From assembly GCA_963576785.1 (NCBI GenBank), contig OY756149.1:2142707-2206706 (forward strand): a DNA stretch of 64,000 nucleotides, written 5' to 3'. Within the stretch, counting starts at the first letter, position 1, and each line of letters begins with the position of its first letter. The notes under the pieces are model-generated. The model was not told the origin of the DNA. It made no database searches and was given only the letters and a program-made list of their open reading frames with translations. This DNA is from Chlorophyllum brunneum. Taxonomy: Eukaryota; Basidiomycota; Agaricomycetes; Agaricales; Agaricaceae. The position numbers and the translations under genes were made by a program. Positions 32,485-46,210 of the stretch are shown here, in pieces.

Positions 32485-35221
32485 TGGACGAGGGCTTTGG
32501 CTATGGGTATAATAAGAGACGAGAAGTATATTGGCGTGGCGGGAGAATACTCACGTACCTGTAGTCAATAGCCTTATAGCTGCGCAGACAATCTGTCAGC
32601 GTAACATTTTCGAAGGTGGTCTTTGCTGCGTTGAAAGTTTTTACTACAGATGAGATGAGCCCATCCGTTTTTCCGTGGAAGAATTAACACGTACGCCTCT
32701 GGAAGCGACACTAGTCATCGAAGGCAGTGGGTCCTGTGAGGAAGGAGGGACCAATTGCTGTTGGAGACACCCTGCGGGCATCAACTCGTCCCAGTCCGCT
32801 TGGTTAAACATGGCCGGATTGACGTGCAAGACCTCTGCCAAAACCATTCCCTACTCCACCAGGAAGCCTACGCATTGAAAGACCGCGTCTTTAACCTCTT
32901 CTGTGAGTGTGGAGGATGCCTGAAAGCTTAGAACCTCTAGACTATAAATGGACACAGCGGTTGTCGAGAACAAGGATCGAAAAGCTGGGCATTCACACGT
33001 GGTCTGGAGATGGTGATGAACTCTACCACGACAAGTAAAGTAAACTAGAAAGACGATGTGAGTGTGTAACGGCGGGGTGGTATCTACTTGTAGAAACTTC
33101 CGATATCAAATTCGATCTAGCACAACTTACGTTCACCATACCCGTTCATCCGAGTCAAGGAGTCAACTTCCGTCTACATTACTCTCCTTTACTTGTTCTA
33201 CTCCCTTATCACCTCCCTCTCATGCAGCACAGGCATAGACCCTATTTCTGAGCGCGGAGCATCCGAGAGCGTCTGGCAGAAAATGTCACCAAACCCCATT
33301 TAGAGTTGACGGGGTTTGACTGGACCTAAGCGGGGTGACATGACTACCTCCATTCGTAACTCCCGAACTGGCAAAAACCCGTCAGAACCGATGACCGTCT
33401 AATCGCCTCGGCTGGTTGTCCGCACGAACGGCGATAGAATGGAAACCTGAGGCAGGCTTACTGATAATGATCGATTCGGATCCCCTCCAGGCGAACGCTT
33501 GGCAACACCCGAAAATAAGCATTCAACTAGAATGGGAATCTGAGAGTAATAGCGATAGAGCTTGTTAGCCCAGGGCAGCAAAATGAGGGGGTTCCCCGGC
33601 GATATTCGCTGTAGTAGGTGTGAATGTGTGGTTAAGGGAGGAACAAAAATCAGGACTCAATACCTATAATTGTTGGTTTTCCAAAAAGTAACGCAGTTGG
33701 GCACAACCGAACTGGAGACCTGGCAGAAAGACTCCGCGTTCCGGGGTGGATGGGTCATTGCTGGGCAACAACATGGGTTACAGTGTTAGTAAGGCGCTCT
33801 CTCTTACTCAGCTTCTTGCCATATGGTCTATCGAGAAGCTATCACTGGCCAGGGTGAGCAGAGGTCTAAACACACCATGAGCATTTCTTGTTCGCAAATT
33901 TGTGGTCTTCTAGGTAGTGGCGAGCAAGTGTCTGTACCGCGTACCCTAGTACTTGCACAACACTGCTCCTCACCCAAGAAGAAGCTCGCGAACCAGCAAT
34001 GGCTATGCACGACCTCTTATTATCGGCTCCTTGATCATGCACATTCACAGCCTTTACTTGAAGCCATCGTCTTGCGGTAGGCGCTCATACGATTACTAGG
34101 GGCTGAGATCCGGCTCCCGAGCACCTCCATGAGGAATTGGAGCCCTCGCCCTGCCTATCCCCCAACTTCCTTAGCAATCAGCTCGCCAAAATATACCTCC
34201 AACGGATACAGAACGGTCAAGGTTATGCCATAATTCCGTCTCCAAGAAGCACATAAGGAGCAGTGTTGGCGAGTTGATATGCGGTTGTAGTGAAACTTGC
34301 GCAAGGCCCTCTGGTTGAAGTGGCGTGGAAGGAAGGAAGGCTGCGCATAGCTGCTGCTCCACTTGAGCTGTATGTGTTTGGACTAGCGAGGGCTTGAGTC
34401 ATGACCAAAGGAATCGGACTCTCGGTTCAACCGGACCAAGGATCAATCGATCAAGCTGCTCGGCAGGTCCGTGTCATGGGTGTAGCAAGACCGTCCTGGT
34501 GAAGTGTAAGCTGTATAGCATAGCTGTTATTGAGAAGTGAGCAAGGCACCTTCTTTGAGCACTCATAGGGACGGGAACGCTGAGATGCTCTTCATCGGCG
34601 AATGGGGTCAACCGGGTGCCTGAACTGTGTGAGCATGACAATCGAAGCTGTAATGATCCAATGATCTGAGCTGCATCAACCACCAACATACACCTTGTGA
34701 TACCACCCAACCACTCAAAGACCCTTTCCTGAGATTTGGCATCAAATCACCTGGAAATCATTCGTTTGCTTTCTCGAATTGAATGATGCAATGTCTTGTC
34801 AAAGAAAATGAGGAACGATGGCGTGATATGATCAATTGCCGTCATGAGATTTCTTTTGGTCTACTGTTGTACCATCCCGTATTGCTTCAACGATGGGGGA
34901 CGAGACAACTACTCTGTCCTGATGACTGTGTGAAGTAGGTTGCGTGCGAGTGTAAAGCCTAACCCACGTGCACGAGAGAGGCTTCAGTGGACTGCCAGAT
35001 CAAAGAAGTCGCAAACCAAAGTTCAGTTTTATTTAGCTGACTGAGCCTATTTCTGGATGCCTACTTGGTATCTAATAGCGCAGGATATGAGCGGTCATCA
35101 AGTTCGTTCTGTCTTGTCTATAATAACCTATATCATTGTGAGCCAGGCTGGCTGACTTGCTCGTCACATGAAATCTCGGCAATCATGTCCGCGTGACGGG
35201 TGGAATGTAACAAAAAAAAAA
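32485..35221. other. Gene-free interval of about 2.7 kb
   Basis: Short open stretches occur on both strands, but none has a family motif, a plausible splice chain or strand-specific codon pattern that I can support. No tRNA-like or repeat structure was noticed. Confidence 0.5.
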
Positions 35222-36054
35222 CTACACGGCAGAACTGGTTTCGGATGCGGACGGCTTCCCCTCGACCATAGGGCTCCCGGCCCTCGTATTAGGTTGTGAA
35301 TCCTCATCATCGACAGGTGGTGGTAAATGAGCTGGGATGGCTGGAGTAAACCAGTATAGAGGGTATCGTCTCTGGATGTTGTTGTTGATCAATGCAATGA
35401 TGAATGCAAGCGCGGACGAGAGAAGGACTATAGGGATGTAATACCATCCTATGTCGCGAACTTCCTTGTTTATGGCGGGAAGGATCGCTGTTGCACCTGA
35501 TTTATGTCATATAAAAACTAGAGTTCCCATAATGTACTGATCCACTGACCAGCTGGAGGATGTGTGGTCTCTGTTATCTGCATCACCACAATTGCCGTTG
35601 CACATGAAAGAGATGCTGCCACCCATGAGAGTTCATCGAAGCGCTCCTCGGTGGGAAGTAGTTGGAATAAAGTGGTGATGATAACGCCTATGAGCGAACC
35701 GAGGAAATGCCCGCAGAATAGTGCTCTAGGCTGAGCTAGAGGTGCATCGACCGCTCCATAGATGAGTACTGCAGAAGCACCCTAAATTACTAAAATGTGA
35801 GGATGCGAGTCGTTGAGTCGAGGGAAACTGAAGCCTACAAAGCTTGCAATGATCGTTGGCACCCTCCGCTGCACAAAATACTGCGCTTGCTCGAAAACGG
35901 CCTGGATGACCGAGATGCCGCAGAATGCCCCTACGAATGACCAGAACCAGATGGTATAGTTGGGACGTGGCGGAGGAGGGATGTGTCGATACCCAAACCA
36001 TCGACTCACCCAGGTGGGGAGATGGTGAAAAACGTTATGTTTGAGCTTGAGCAT
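35222..36054 (-). CDS. HPP-family integral membrane protein, 240 aa
   Basis: Three exons, 35839-36054, 35550-35781 and 35222-35496, joined through 57-bp and 53-bp introns (GTAGGC..TTTAG and GTCAGT..ATCAG), give one 240-residue frame ending TAG. The family signature is clear: THPPAGATAILPA, split by the second intron in the Gly codon, plus the start segment HLPTWVSRWFGYR and the first membrane helix IWFWSFVGAFCGISVIQ. At least four hydrophobic segments follow, and a short soluble C-terminal tail rich in Pro, Asp and Ser. HPP proteins are four-helix membrane proteins; some members in other organisms act in nitrite transport, but the substrate here is unknown. It stands alone between gene-free stretches and looks intact. 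Confidence 0.9.
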
Positions 36055-39000
36055 TGCTAGGGCGTTGGATGAGCCCCACGCAGTTTTTGAGGAAGAAACG
36101 ACAGAGCAGTTACCAAAATGTATATTAGTCGGCAGCTGCTAACCTGCGGCATTGCCGAAGCCTTCGGCGTTAATGGGATTATGTAACCTGTTCCTTCCTC
36201 GTCCGGTGCAGCCTATATTTAGCCCCTGGTCCCCTTGAGTCCGTGCCGGGATCAACGGATCGGCGCGAGTATTCCACCAATGCCTCCCCGAGTTTTCCCG
36301 CCCTGGCGCTGAATGGTTGCAACTCGAACCGTGGATGCCCAACTCCTGAGTCCACAGAGGCCTTGGGCCCCTCAGAACTTGGCTATGGCATCGCTCCGAC
36401 AGTAAACTCCTTCCTAACCCACCCTTAGCTTCGGACCAGTTCTATTTCTAAACCGATCAGCTTCCCCCTGATGTCTACGGAGCATGCAGCAATTCTCCTA
36501 CTCTATGGAAGGGATTTTGTTATGATACTGCTCGACGCTCTCCTGGGCTTCCGTTAAAATCCCAGTGGTCGCGCCGCTACTACTTTGCTCCTGAAACTTC
36601 CCGCTGGACCAACAGCAGAGAAGTGTTTAGGCATGTCTTCATCTTTCAGCCTCCCTAAGCGAACCTTCCTAGCTCGCAGCGCATGTGGATTGCCTCTGCC
36701 CATGCTCGGCTTTCAGCGGAAGGCTCCTTAGAGATGTATTTCTATCTGGGCTAGGTTTGTGCTCTCGACCAGGTCTAATGCGCTCTCCACAGCATTGCCA
36801 TACATTCTCGCAACCGCCGATTTCCTTCATACTGCGACTCGGACATAGCCGTATAACGTACAGGAAGTATATCAATAATCTCATTAAACTCACCACTTGA
36901 CACCCGAAAATTCTAGATTCCTCGTGGCCACGAAGTTTTACTAGAAATAGCGTCTTCTGGTCCATAGAAACATTCATGTAGGTTCACCAATTCATGACAC
37001 TCCTCGTATCGTCTCGGACCATCTCGTGCCGCATGTGCTGAGACCGTTGTCCTGGATTCCATGCTTGCCGACCAATACTAACCCACTGAAGCGTCCGCTA
37101 GAATACGGCCTCGCCCGAAGTCCAACCGCGGCCGGGATACCAACCTATCTACTATCGCTTTCGGAACGGCGACGTGTAAATCCGCCTGAGGCCATGTGAA
37201 TGACCGCGTCAAGACCGCTTTGAGACTTCCAGGCCTCCTCCCTTGGTCACCAGATATTCTACACGCTCACTATCCCTCTATAACAGTCCTCTGCATTCTG
37301 CTAGTACACAACCGTTGTTTTCCCTAAGGGTGCTAACCCAGGCAACCCGATTTAACAAATCTCTTACCAATCGCCGCACAATCTTCACCGTCTTGTCACC
37401 CCCCGCGACACGGAATTTAATGGACAAAGAAGTGCCACCGCTGTTGTTCACATGAAGTACAGAACGTGTGAGTATACGACGGAAATTCCATACGTACCTC
37501 GTAGGAAAACGTGAGTGACCCGCCCCGTTGGCACTAGGCAAAGCATGAGCAAACCAAGAAGCAGCCTACGCGAGGTCAAAGCGCTGGGGTTCATCCCCCT
37601 TTCAATGTCCACTACCTACTGGTGCTCACACCATTGTCGTAGTTCAACGCACTTACGTTATATATATTCCTTTTTCAAATCAATCAGACGTCGTCATTGA
37701 GATCTATCCAGACAGCAGGGGCTTTGGTAGCTGGTACCATTACGTTGGCAATAAGCCGGATCTGGATGCATTAGAAATTAAACCTAACATATTTGGTACC
37801 CAATACTCCACTCGCTACTCATTGCCTCGGCGGTTGAACTGTGATAGGACACGACTGCAGCAAAATAGCAGGCGTAGGCCAGATACTGGGATACTGTAAA
37901 TACCTGCGTCACCGTGTGGCCGAAAAATCCTGTTCGTGCATGACTGAACCATTCAGCTCAATACGGGCAAACACGGTAGCTCTAGTTAGTCCAAAATACT
38001 TGTTTAAGTATACATGCCAACATGCTTCTACATGTTTCTACAATGTCATGTCAACGAAATGTGACTCCTTTCCAACCCTAGATCCGCGGGCTTACACCAT
38101 ACCCCTGGAATTTGCAAATATACAGATAAAACTTTGTATCTAACCCAGGGTCACCCTCACCAACACATGCCCAACTCATAAAACCTTCTTTTCAGTAACT
38201 ACACCCACTATAATCACAAGTCTCTTCACATCGGCCGTTTTTCTATATCCTCCCGAAAATGTATGTACTGGCTGGCCAACGAGAACTGCACTCCTATCTC
38301 CGGCCCTCCCCTCGTTGGGTAGGCACCGAGTTATACTTTTACCCTCAGGGTAGTTTCGTTCCTTTCACACTCCTGGGCTCATCCTCGACTATCAATCCAA
38401 GCGATATCAGATGCGAATGTTAAGGACTTGATGATAACGAGTGGCGCAGTTTTATCTCTCCCGCCCCCCAAGGTAAGTCTCAAGCAATTTTCGCGAATCT
38501 AGGAGTCAGCGCCGCACCGTACTAGATGGTGGATATCTATCATCTAACTAGTCTTACTAAGTGAGAGGATTACCTCATTGCGGCTTCCCGGATGAAAAAA
38601 AAAGCGGTGGTGGGAGGCCACACCAGGTTCTCAGCTGCACGAGGAGTGACTCACTACGCATTGTTTGCTCAATGGTACACTCATTGTCGTCTTCTGCATT
38701 GGACAAACACACTGTTGACCGTCCTCTGGTTCAACGAGCATTGACGCTGCCTTGGAAGTTAGTACCCTCGTTCAGCCCCTGGTACGAGTCTGTCTAAGTC
38801 AACGTAATTTAGAAACCTTAACGGTCCCCAACCACTTCCGGCACTTGTGAATGCCCGCACACGCATGCTCTGACCCAATGAAGATGCACGGCCGTCTGAT
38901 TGAAGAAACTGACTCGTACATGAAACAGGAAAAGAACGTACCAAGTTCTCCAACGCTCAAGAGCAGAGAGCAAAATCGGCTATCATGATTGGCGGCATCA

Positions 39001-40184
39001 ACATTATCCGTCGTCAAATACTGAATTGCGTCCTCGGTTAGACTGCGTCTCTCAAGCGATGGTTCTCGGCAATAACTCATGCCTATCAACAGATCCATGA
39101 GCCACTTTGTGGGGGTCGTTGACCGCATAACTCACAGTGGCCTGCCGACTGTGAAAGACGAGAAGAACATGTTAAAATCTCACGCTATCGCTAGGGTGGG
39201 CGGTATCGGAACTGGTACAAGTAACAGATATATTAACATGCTGGTATCTTATTTTAGGATGTCATAGCGTGCTTGGTGCTCCCGATAGGATTGGGGACTA
39301 ATTGACGATCTGGAGGTGTTCATGGTACACATACACAGTGATCCTTGCAGTCGTTCGCTTTCAGGTGGTGTTGATCATTCTCATAGGGCTTAGGGGAGTG
39401 TTTACCTCGTACTTAGAACAGAACCAGACCGCGATACCCATGATAGCACCCTCTATTCCAAAAGCTCGAATGCAGTGGACCGTGACTATTGAATATTCGG
39501 CGTTGACTGCATTTTGACATCGCCTAGGTGTCTTATTTATGGCCATTCGTCTACTAATTCCGTGTCCAATTTTACGTTCTGGAAAACTCTATTCTATTTG
39601 TGAAATCTCCTTCTCTCATTTTCTCGTTGCTATTTTTTGCCACATAACATTGTACTCTATTGTAATTCTGGGTACTGTAGGTATAAATAGGTCCTAGAAG
39701 AACCTATTAGACTCACCATATCTCTGGCCTTCACCCGTGCCGTTCCGAATCGAGATTTCTCCCCGCCGCAAAAGGGTTACAGGAAGCTTCAACTTCGAAG
39801 CTGCGATTCTTCCCGTTGTGTCGTTGGATATTTTGGTGTACTTTATTATTGGGAGTCGGACAAGTAAAACTCTCGTAACGATTCTCATGGCGACCATCGG
39901 CCTCTGAGCCTGTATTTAAACGTTCCCCTTGCAATAACAGCATCTCAGTTAATTCCGGGTCCGAGTTTTGACGACCAGCGAACGACCCACTTATGTTGTC
40001 CGTAGCTCAATGCGCACTAGCGATTACTTATGAAGCTCAAGTCTTTCAAGTTGACCATGTATGGGCACACCGGGGAGCAAACATGGATCGTACCGTAGGA
40101 CGTCAATGATGAGAGACAAACTTGTAGAAGTGAACTATAGCGTACGGACAAAGATAACTCGTGATTTACCCTACTTTTGAAGTA
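36055..40184. other. Gene-free interval of about 4.1 kb
   Basis: Between the HPP gene and the end of SEC31. Only short, unsupported open stretches (for example minus 38799-39128) were seen. No transposon ends, tandem repeats or RNA genes were recognised. Composition is balanced and looks unconstrained. Confidence 0.5.
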
Positions 40185-43100
40185 TTACAGCCGCATAATC
40201 AGTTGTTTGACAGCAGACATCCAGATACCAACTTCGTCTGTTGGCGAACCACGGGTGAGGAGGTCGACATGAATGGCCAACGCTGCAGGACGATCACGAG
40301 CGGCCATAGCTACATCAAGCTAGTCAACTATGTGAGTACTTGGGCACAATAATTAGATATACCTTTGGTCAAGACAATCAATTGTTCCACGACGGGGCTG
40401 GAGAGTGTGTCGCAATTCAATGCGTCGAACAGAGAGTTAATACGACGTTCAACGTCTTCCGCAATTCGTTTTTGTTGAGGCTACGATATATTGTGAGTGA
40501 ATGGGTTCCCTGAAGAAGGATCGAGGAAACTCACAGGTATTGTCTGCTTCAACCTCTCCAAATGATCGCTAATAATGTGATACGCTGGCTTCACATGCTC
40601 GGGAATATGGTTTCGATCTCCTGGAGCTATAGACAGGTCTCAAAAAGTAAGCGAACAATGACGGCAACGAGGAATTAGATACACACGATATTTTGGGGGA
40701 GGAGGCTGAGCCTTTGCGGCTGGTGGTGGTGCACCTGTTGCGGGGGCCCCAGCCCCAGGAGCCCTCGGAGGTCCTCCCGGGCCAGGCGGTGGAGGAGCAG
40801 ATATGCTACCGGGTGGTGGGGCATAAGGTCCAGGCTGTCCTTGGGGTGCAGGCAGAGGTGCATATTGTCCGGAGGGCTGGTGTTGTTGCAATGGCGGAGC
40901 ATAGGACCCAGACTGTTGGGCGACTGGCGGTGGGGCATAAGCTCCCGGATGCGGTGGGCCAGAGGGAGGTGGTGTCGCGCGGACATATGGTGCAGAGCCT
41001 GTTGGGGGTGGCCTTGAAAATTGCAAAGGTGGAGGCGCTTGCCCAGCAGTCGGGCCGCGCGAGGGTGGGGGAGCATATTGAGACGGTGTGGGTTGTCGGG
41101 GGTGTTGACTGACGGGGGATACCATTCTCGCGGGTGGAGCGACACTACCACGGGGTGGAGGTGGCATAGTAGTGGAGGGTGGCCGCGCATGGAGTGGGAA
41201 TCCGGCTGGTGGTGGTTGGGGTGGTCCGGGGACACGAGGACCAGGGGGTGGGGGAGGCATTGTCTGGCGGCCTTGAACACTGCCCGGTCGGGGTGGTGGT
41301 GGGAGACTAGCTTGTCCCTGGCCCATATATGGTGATCCTGTCGGTGAGGGTGTTGCATTGGGGAAGGGGGAGGTTATAGCAACGGGCTTTGCGGGGGCAG
41401 TAGGAAGATTGGCGGGTGTACGTGATGGGGTTACGACTGGTGCATCATTCCACCCACCGTTGTCTTGGCGTTTTGGAGGAGGGGGAGGAACAGCAGCGGA
41501 ACCATTCGTGTGACGAAGTGGTGGTGGAACAGCAACGGCCGGTTGAGGCCGAAGATGGGGCGGTTGAGTGAGTGATGTAGTATGGGCGTACGAGGCATCG
41601 GGACCGTATGAGTTGGTTGCTGGTGTTGCGGATGGGTATGCATTAACACCAGGGGGTCCATACGGTCCAGGTGCCGCCTGCTGATAACTATAGGCTGCAG
41701 TTGTGGCCGGGACACTGGGAGCTGGAACATAACCGTAGGCAGGGCGTGCTTGGGTTACAGCGGGAGCAGGAACGTGACTGGCGCTCGGGGTGGGAGCAAC
41801 ACCAGTAGCGGCAAAAATCCTTTCTCTCTCAACGGTCAGGTCAACACCACCTGAACCCGTGTAACCTGCAGGTGCCAACTTGACAAAGGCCAATGCCTCC
41901 CTCACAAGACCTTGTGTCGACAGGAAATCAGCGTATTCGAAATATCGATCGTAGAGGTTCGCAAGCTTGTAAGCCTTGACAGGAGAGGGCTCATCTGGGC
42001 CGGCAGGGGTTATTTCAGGATCTTTGTACTTGGTTGCTGAGCGGAAGACGGTAACCTTCTCAATAAAACTTTGCAGCGCGTGTGCATGTGCAGAGTAATA
42101 TGAGCCAGCCAGTCCGTCTCCACCTGATACCAAACCCCTCTCTTCTTCAGACAACTCTTCGACCCATATGTTGACCAACCTCTCAAGACGAGCGGAAGCG
42201 AGATAAGTGAGGGTGGCGTTTTTCCTATACGTACAGGCCTTAGTGCGAATGTCAGGATCCTCGGAATTCTTCGCGATCGTGAACTGGAACTCGAGGCGAG
42301 CACCTAATTGCTCCGCAAGTGCAGGGAACTCTTCAGGACTGGCGAAAGTGCAGAGCACGACAAATATTTCTTGCCATTCTTGCAGATCAGCATTCTGAGC
42401 GATATCGGCGAGATCGTTAGTAACGATAGACTGGAAGAGGCGGAGGTAAGGGAGAGCAGTCATGCGACGTTCGAAATAGGCTTTCTGTGTGCGCTTGAGG
42501 AGTTCGGGTCCACCACGAACAGCGAGGAGTATGGCGTCAGTGTATCGCTCAGAAGATAGGCACAACGAAACGGCGGATTCAAAGTCACCCAGGACGAGAG
42601 CTTTCGTAACCAAGCGATCCGTCTCTGATTCTTCTGCGGGATAGATCTTGAAGGTATTATTCTTCAATGCCTCCGAAGTCACCGATGATGGTCCGGAGCC
42701 GTTCGTAGCAGCGACGGAAGAGTCGAGACCGTAATTGGTGTGTGGGACGTGAACGGAGTGCGACCCGCCGTCGGATTGAGCAACCCCAACGGTGTTGAAA
42801 AAATCGGCACCAGCATCGAGTTGAGGAGTTCCCGCAGCATCTTCATCGCCAAAGAGACTTGGAACCGTCGTTGTTGACTCTCCATCCGCACGAAGCCCAC
42901 TCGCGGCATCGGAGGTAACGCTCGCACTGATCTCCGAAGGGGTCTTTTCACCCGCACCATCGTCATCATCTGACACTTCCTGGCGTTCAGGCTCAGCGAA
43001 CGAGACAACGGGTTCGTGGGGGCGTTCCTCCATTGCCTCCTCTGAAGAGGCCTTAGTAAGTTTGAGATTCTCGATTGCTGCTGCGACTCGTGCGGCAACT

Positions 43101-44912
43101 TCGGCCTTGGAGAAACCAAGGAGGGTGACGAGCTCGTCCCTCGAGTTGGCGTTGAAAAGGCTAAGGAGAGCCTTCCACCCTTCGCTACTCGTTTCCACGC
43201 CAGTGGTCTTCTCTTCCGCGAACGAGTGCAGGGACTCTCCGTCGATAGCACCACGAAGCCTATTAGCTCGTTGGACCAAATCCTGTTCGGTGACGACTTT
43301 GCGAATATGGACGACAGCACTTTGGTTCTTGCCTTGAGCAGTTGAAAGGTTGGAAACGGAAATGAGTTTGCCACCGAATCCGAAGGAGCTGGAGATCGGT
43401 CGACGAAGCCATTTTGGAGGTTGCTTGAGAGAGAGGGTCCCGCCAGACGTTGTCTGCGCGTAACCAGGAACGTCGAACACGTCTGAGCCGTCGGTTTTGG
43501 ATACGGCCGAGGGGCTGTCACTCGTAGAAGGTTCATTGGTAGACTGGACAGAGTGGATACCGATTGTGCCATCGAAGAAAGAGGTCGCAAGGAGATCAGG
43601 ATTGCGAGGGCACCAGTCAACTTGGAAGGCCCAGTTATCACGAGAGGGTAGCTATCGAATGATTGGGTATATAAATGGATCCACAGTGATGCGATAGCGT
43701 ACCTCGCCAACAATTTCCGATGTTTGTGGATTCCAACATAATGCACGGTTATCCTTTCCGCACGAAAGGAGTAGATCTGCGTCCTGACTGCACCAGGATA
43801 AGGAAAGAACACCTTTATCGTGGCCGGTGAGGATCTAGAGGGGGATCAGAACGAATACAAACCCGAACCATGTGAAGGCCTACCTTTTCGGGGGCGCGAG
43901 CGTTACGAAGATCCCAAACCATGATTATTGGGGAGGAGTCATCCTCAGAGGCGGTAACCAGTCTCGTGGCCTGGAAGATATGAGGAGGGGTTCAATTTGA
44001 AGAGCTCAGATACGCACGTTTTCGGGGTGCCATGCAATGTCACTCATACCCCTTCGACCTCCGACAGCCAACCCTCCACCTGCAGCGACTTGTCCAGCGA
44101 GAGTGCCAGCACCTCCACCGTAGGCGAGGGCTACGACTTCGCGTTTACCTCTGAGATCCCAAACAACGGTGTATCCTGTGCTACTTGAGCCAGCGAGAAC
44201 GTATTGAACCTGTTGATTCCATGCAACAGACGTGATTTCATCGAGTTTCGTGCTACGCGCGCCAGGGGTAGGTGCGTAGGGTTTACTAGGATCTTTGAGA
44301 TCCCAGATATAGACCTGATCAAGACTGAGACGAGGGAACAGCGAGTGAGAAGGGTGGAATTACCTCGCCGCTGACACCACCAGATGCGAGAAGGCTGGGT
44401 TGGATAGGGTTGAAATCGAGACCGCGTACCGGACCAGTATGCGTCGTGTTCCGGAGAATCAGCGAGTCTGACCTGTATTTTTGTCAGCAGGGCGGTTGGC
44501 AAATATCTTCTAGTTACATACCCTTGACCGGCAAGGATTTTTGCAGGATCCCATAGCGCGAGTTCGCCGTTCTCCAAGCCAGCAGCTATTACTCCGCGAG
44601 GATGAGTAGGGTCGACATAGCCCCAAGCGAGACGGTTGAACCTGGGCGCATGATGAGTTCAGGTGCCTATGCAAGTGAGAAAAGAACGCACCGTGCCGTG
44701 TCTGTGACAGAAGCTTGTGGTCCCCGGGTCGGATCAGCACCTAGGTCGAATTCATTCTTGTCAAGGAAATTAGGAGCCCAAATTTCGAGTTGGCTCTCGT
44801 TGCTGAATGACTCGTCGAGAGCGCCTGCAACGGTACCCGTGGCCAGCAGTGGCAAAGACGCCTCTGGTGACCAGGCAAAGGTAGAGGTTCTGTGGATTTC
44901 CTTGAGTTTCAT
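40185..44912 (-). CDS. SEC31: COPII coat outer-shell protein Sec31
   Basis: Sec31 pairs with Sec13 to form the outer cage of COPII vesicles that bud from the ER and stimulates Sar1 GTPase with Sec23. The start ATG (44912) gives [16 protein letters not shown], the typical Sec31 N-terminus. WD repeats follow across about seven exons ([45 protein letters not shown]). After the propeller comes the helical ACE1-type region ([31 protein letters not shown]), then a very Pro/Gly-rich stretch encoded at about 40680-41760 that binds Sec23 in the family, and a helical C-terminus ([15 protein letters not shown] to MRL). The last exons after 40680 are short; the stop is TAA at 40185-40187. First intron 44642-44691. 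About 1,400 residues, normal for the family. Intact. Confidence 0.95.
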
Positions 44913-45262
44913 GAAGATTGAGAGATGAGCGAATATTCATTTCGCTGACACGTCGTAGATTGCCTCTGTCCGGCCCTTAACCGCACGTGACATAGTCCCC
45001 GTGATCTCAGCGCCTGGCCCTCCTCTTCCCGATATGCTTCTTCTTCGATGTTCCGCTGGCCTCATCCTTCGTCGTGCTGCGAATCCCCAGCGGCAAATAT
45101 CCCAGATAATCAGGGAACGCTCTGGTGCTCTGAGGCCAAATCGAAACGAAACTTCCTCAGGGACATTCTCCACCACGACACATAATGTCGGTAATAATAT
45201 TGCGGCCGATATAATTTGATTTGACGAATTTGGACCCTTATCAGAGTAATACAAACAGGAGA
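44913..45262. promoter_or_regulatory. Divergent upstream region of SEC31 and the zinc-knuckle gene
   Basis: About 350 bp separates the two start codons, so both promoters must lie here or within the genes. No clear TATA box was picked out. Confidence 0.5.
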
Positions 45263-46210
45263 ATGTCAGCCGGCGCTCAGTTTATTCCGGCCTTACCACC
45301 GCCTGTAAAAGGCTGGCCTAGTTTCTGGGCAATCAAGAGAGAAGTCGAAGAACATTTATACCCCTTGTACGCACGCGGATGGGGCGTCAATTTCCTTGCA
45401 AGGAGCAACTATACCAGCGATAATGTCAGTCTAACGCGCATTTTGACCGCTCATTATTGAACTACATTTTGTAGGATCGTTATGTCGCACATCTGACCAC
45501 CGAGTATTCCTTCGCAAATTTTAGCTGCGCTTCCCAGTTCATCGCGGATCTCTCTACGCTAGCTGAAGAGGAAAAGGCATGTGGTATCCTTCCTGCGACC
45601 TGCGTGTCCTAATGCTGCTTAGCACCATCCCTCGCGCATATCTCTTCAAAACGGTAAACGCCCTATTCTAACATTACATGTTCTTACCGATTCTGCGCTA
45701 CGCCCACGCTGGAACGAAGAAGACCCAGACGCCGATCCCCCTCTTTCCCGCCGCGTTCCTGGAATAACTCGTCGCGACCTCCGCTACGCCGTATTACTCG
45801 AGCAACTCTATGACCAATACTACAAAGACGGGAGAGCCCTCGAACCAAGGGGCCAAAAGCTCAAACACCACTATGATAGACCCACGTGGGAGTACCTTGT
45901 CAGCCGCTTCGTCCGATCATCATTGTCGCTGAAGCCTATGCTGCAAAAAGAAGAGAGTGAGCCATTGTTACAGCTCCTCGCTGAATCAGAAAAAGAGACG
46001 GCCGAAGTTGGGGCCTCCACTGCGAAACTGCGATCTGCAAAGCATGGCGTGGAAGTCGTCGCATGTCCAGCTTGTGGAGGGGCACACAGAATCCAAGACT
46101 GTACGGCTCGTTCACAGTACCCACCTCCGACTTTATGTTATCTCTGCCTCGAGCCTCATTGGTGGCTCGATTGTCCCGAACGCCAGAGCCCACAAGCGAG
46201 CCCGTCATAG
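45263..46210 (+). CDS. Variant zinc-knuckle protein, 283 aa, function unknown
   Basis: Three exons, 45263-45424, 45475-45576 and 45623-46210, all in phase 0, give 283 residues from MSAGAQFIPALPPPVKGWPS. Intron 1 (50 bp) is GT-AG. Intron 2 (46 bp) appears to be GC-AG (AAG then GCATGT, ending TTAG); without removing it the frame hits stops. The C-terminal third carries two similar metal-binding motifs of spacing C-x2-C-x3-H-x4-C: CPACGGAHRIQDC and CYLCLEPHWWLDC, close to but not the same as the retroviral CCHC knuckle. The middle part is charged and aromatic (LRYAVLLEQLYDQYYKDG). Such motifs often bind RNA or single-stranded DNA; that role here is a guess. It shares its upstream region with SEC31 and converges with BRR2. 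Confidence 0.75.

Noticed and set aside
33823..34080. Possible 85-residue gene
   Set aside because: No motif, and equally open frames lie on the opposite strand over the same bases.
38799..39128. Possible 109-residue minus-strand gene
   Set aside because: No recognisable domain, no splice partners, and length within chance expectation.
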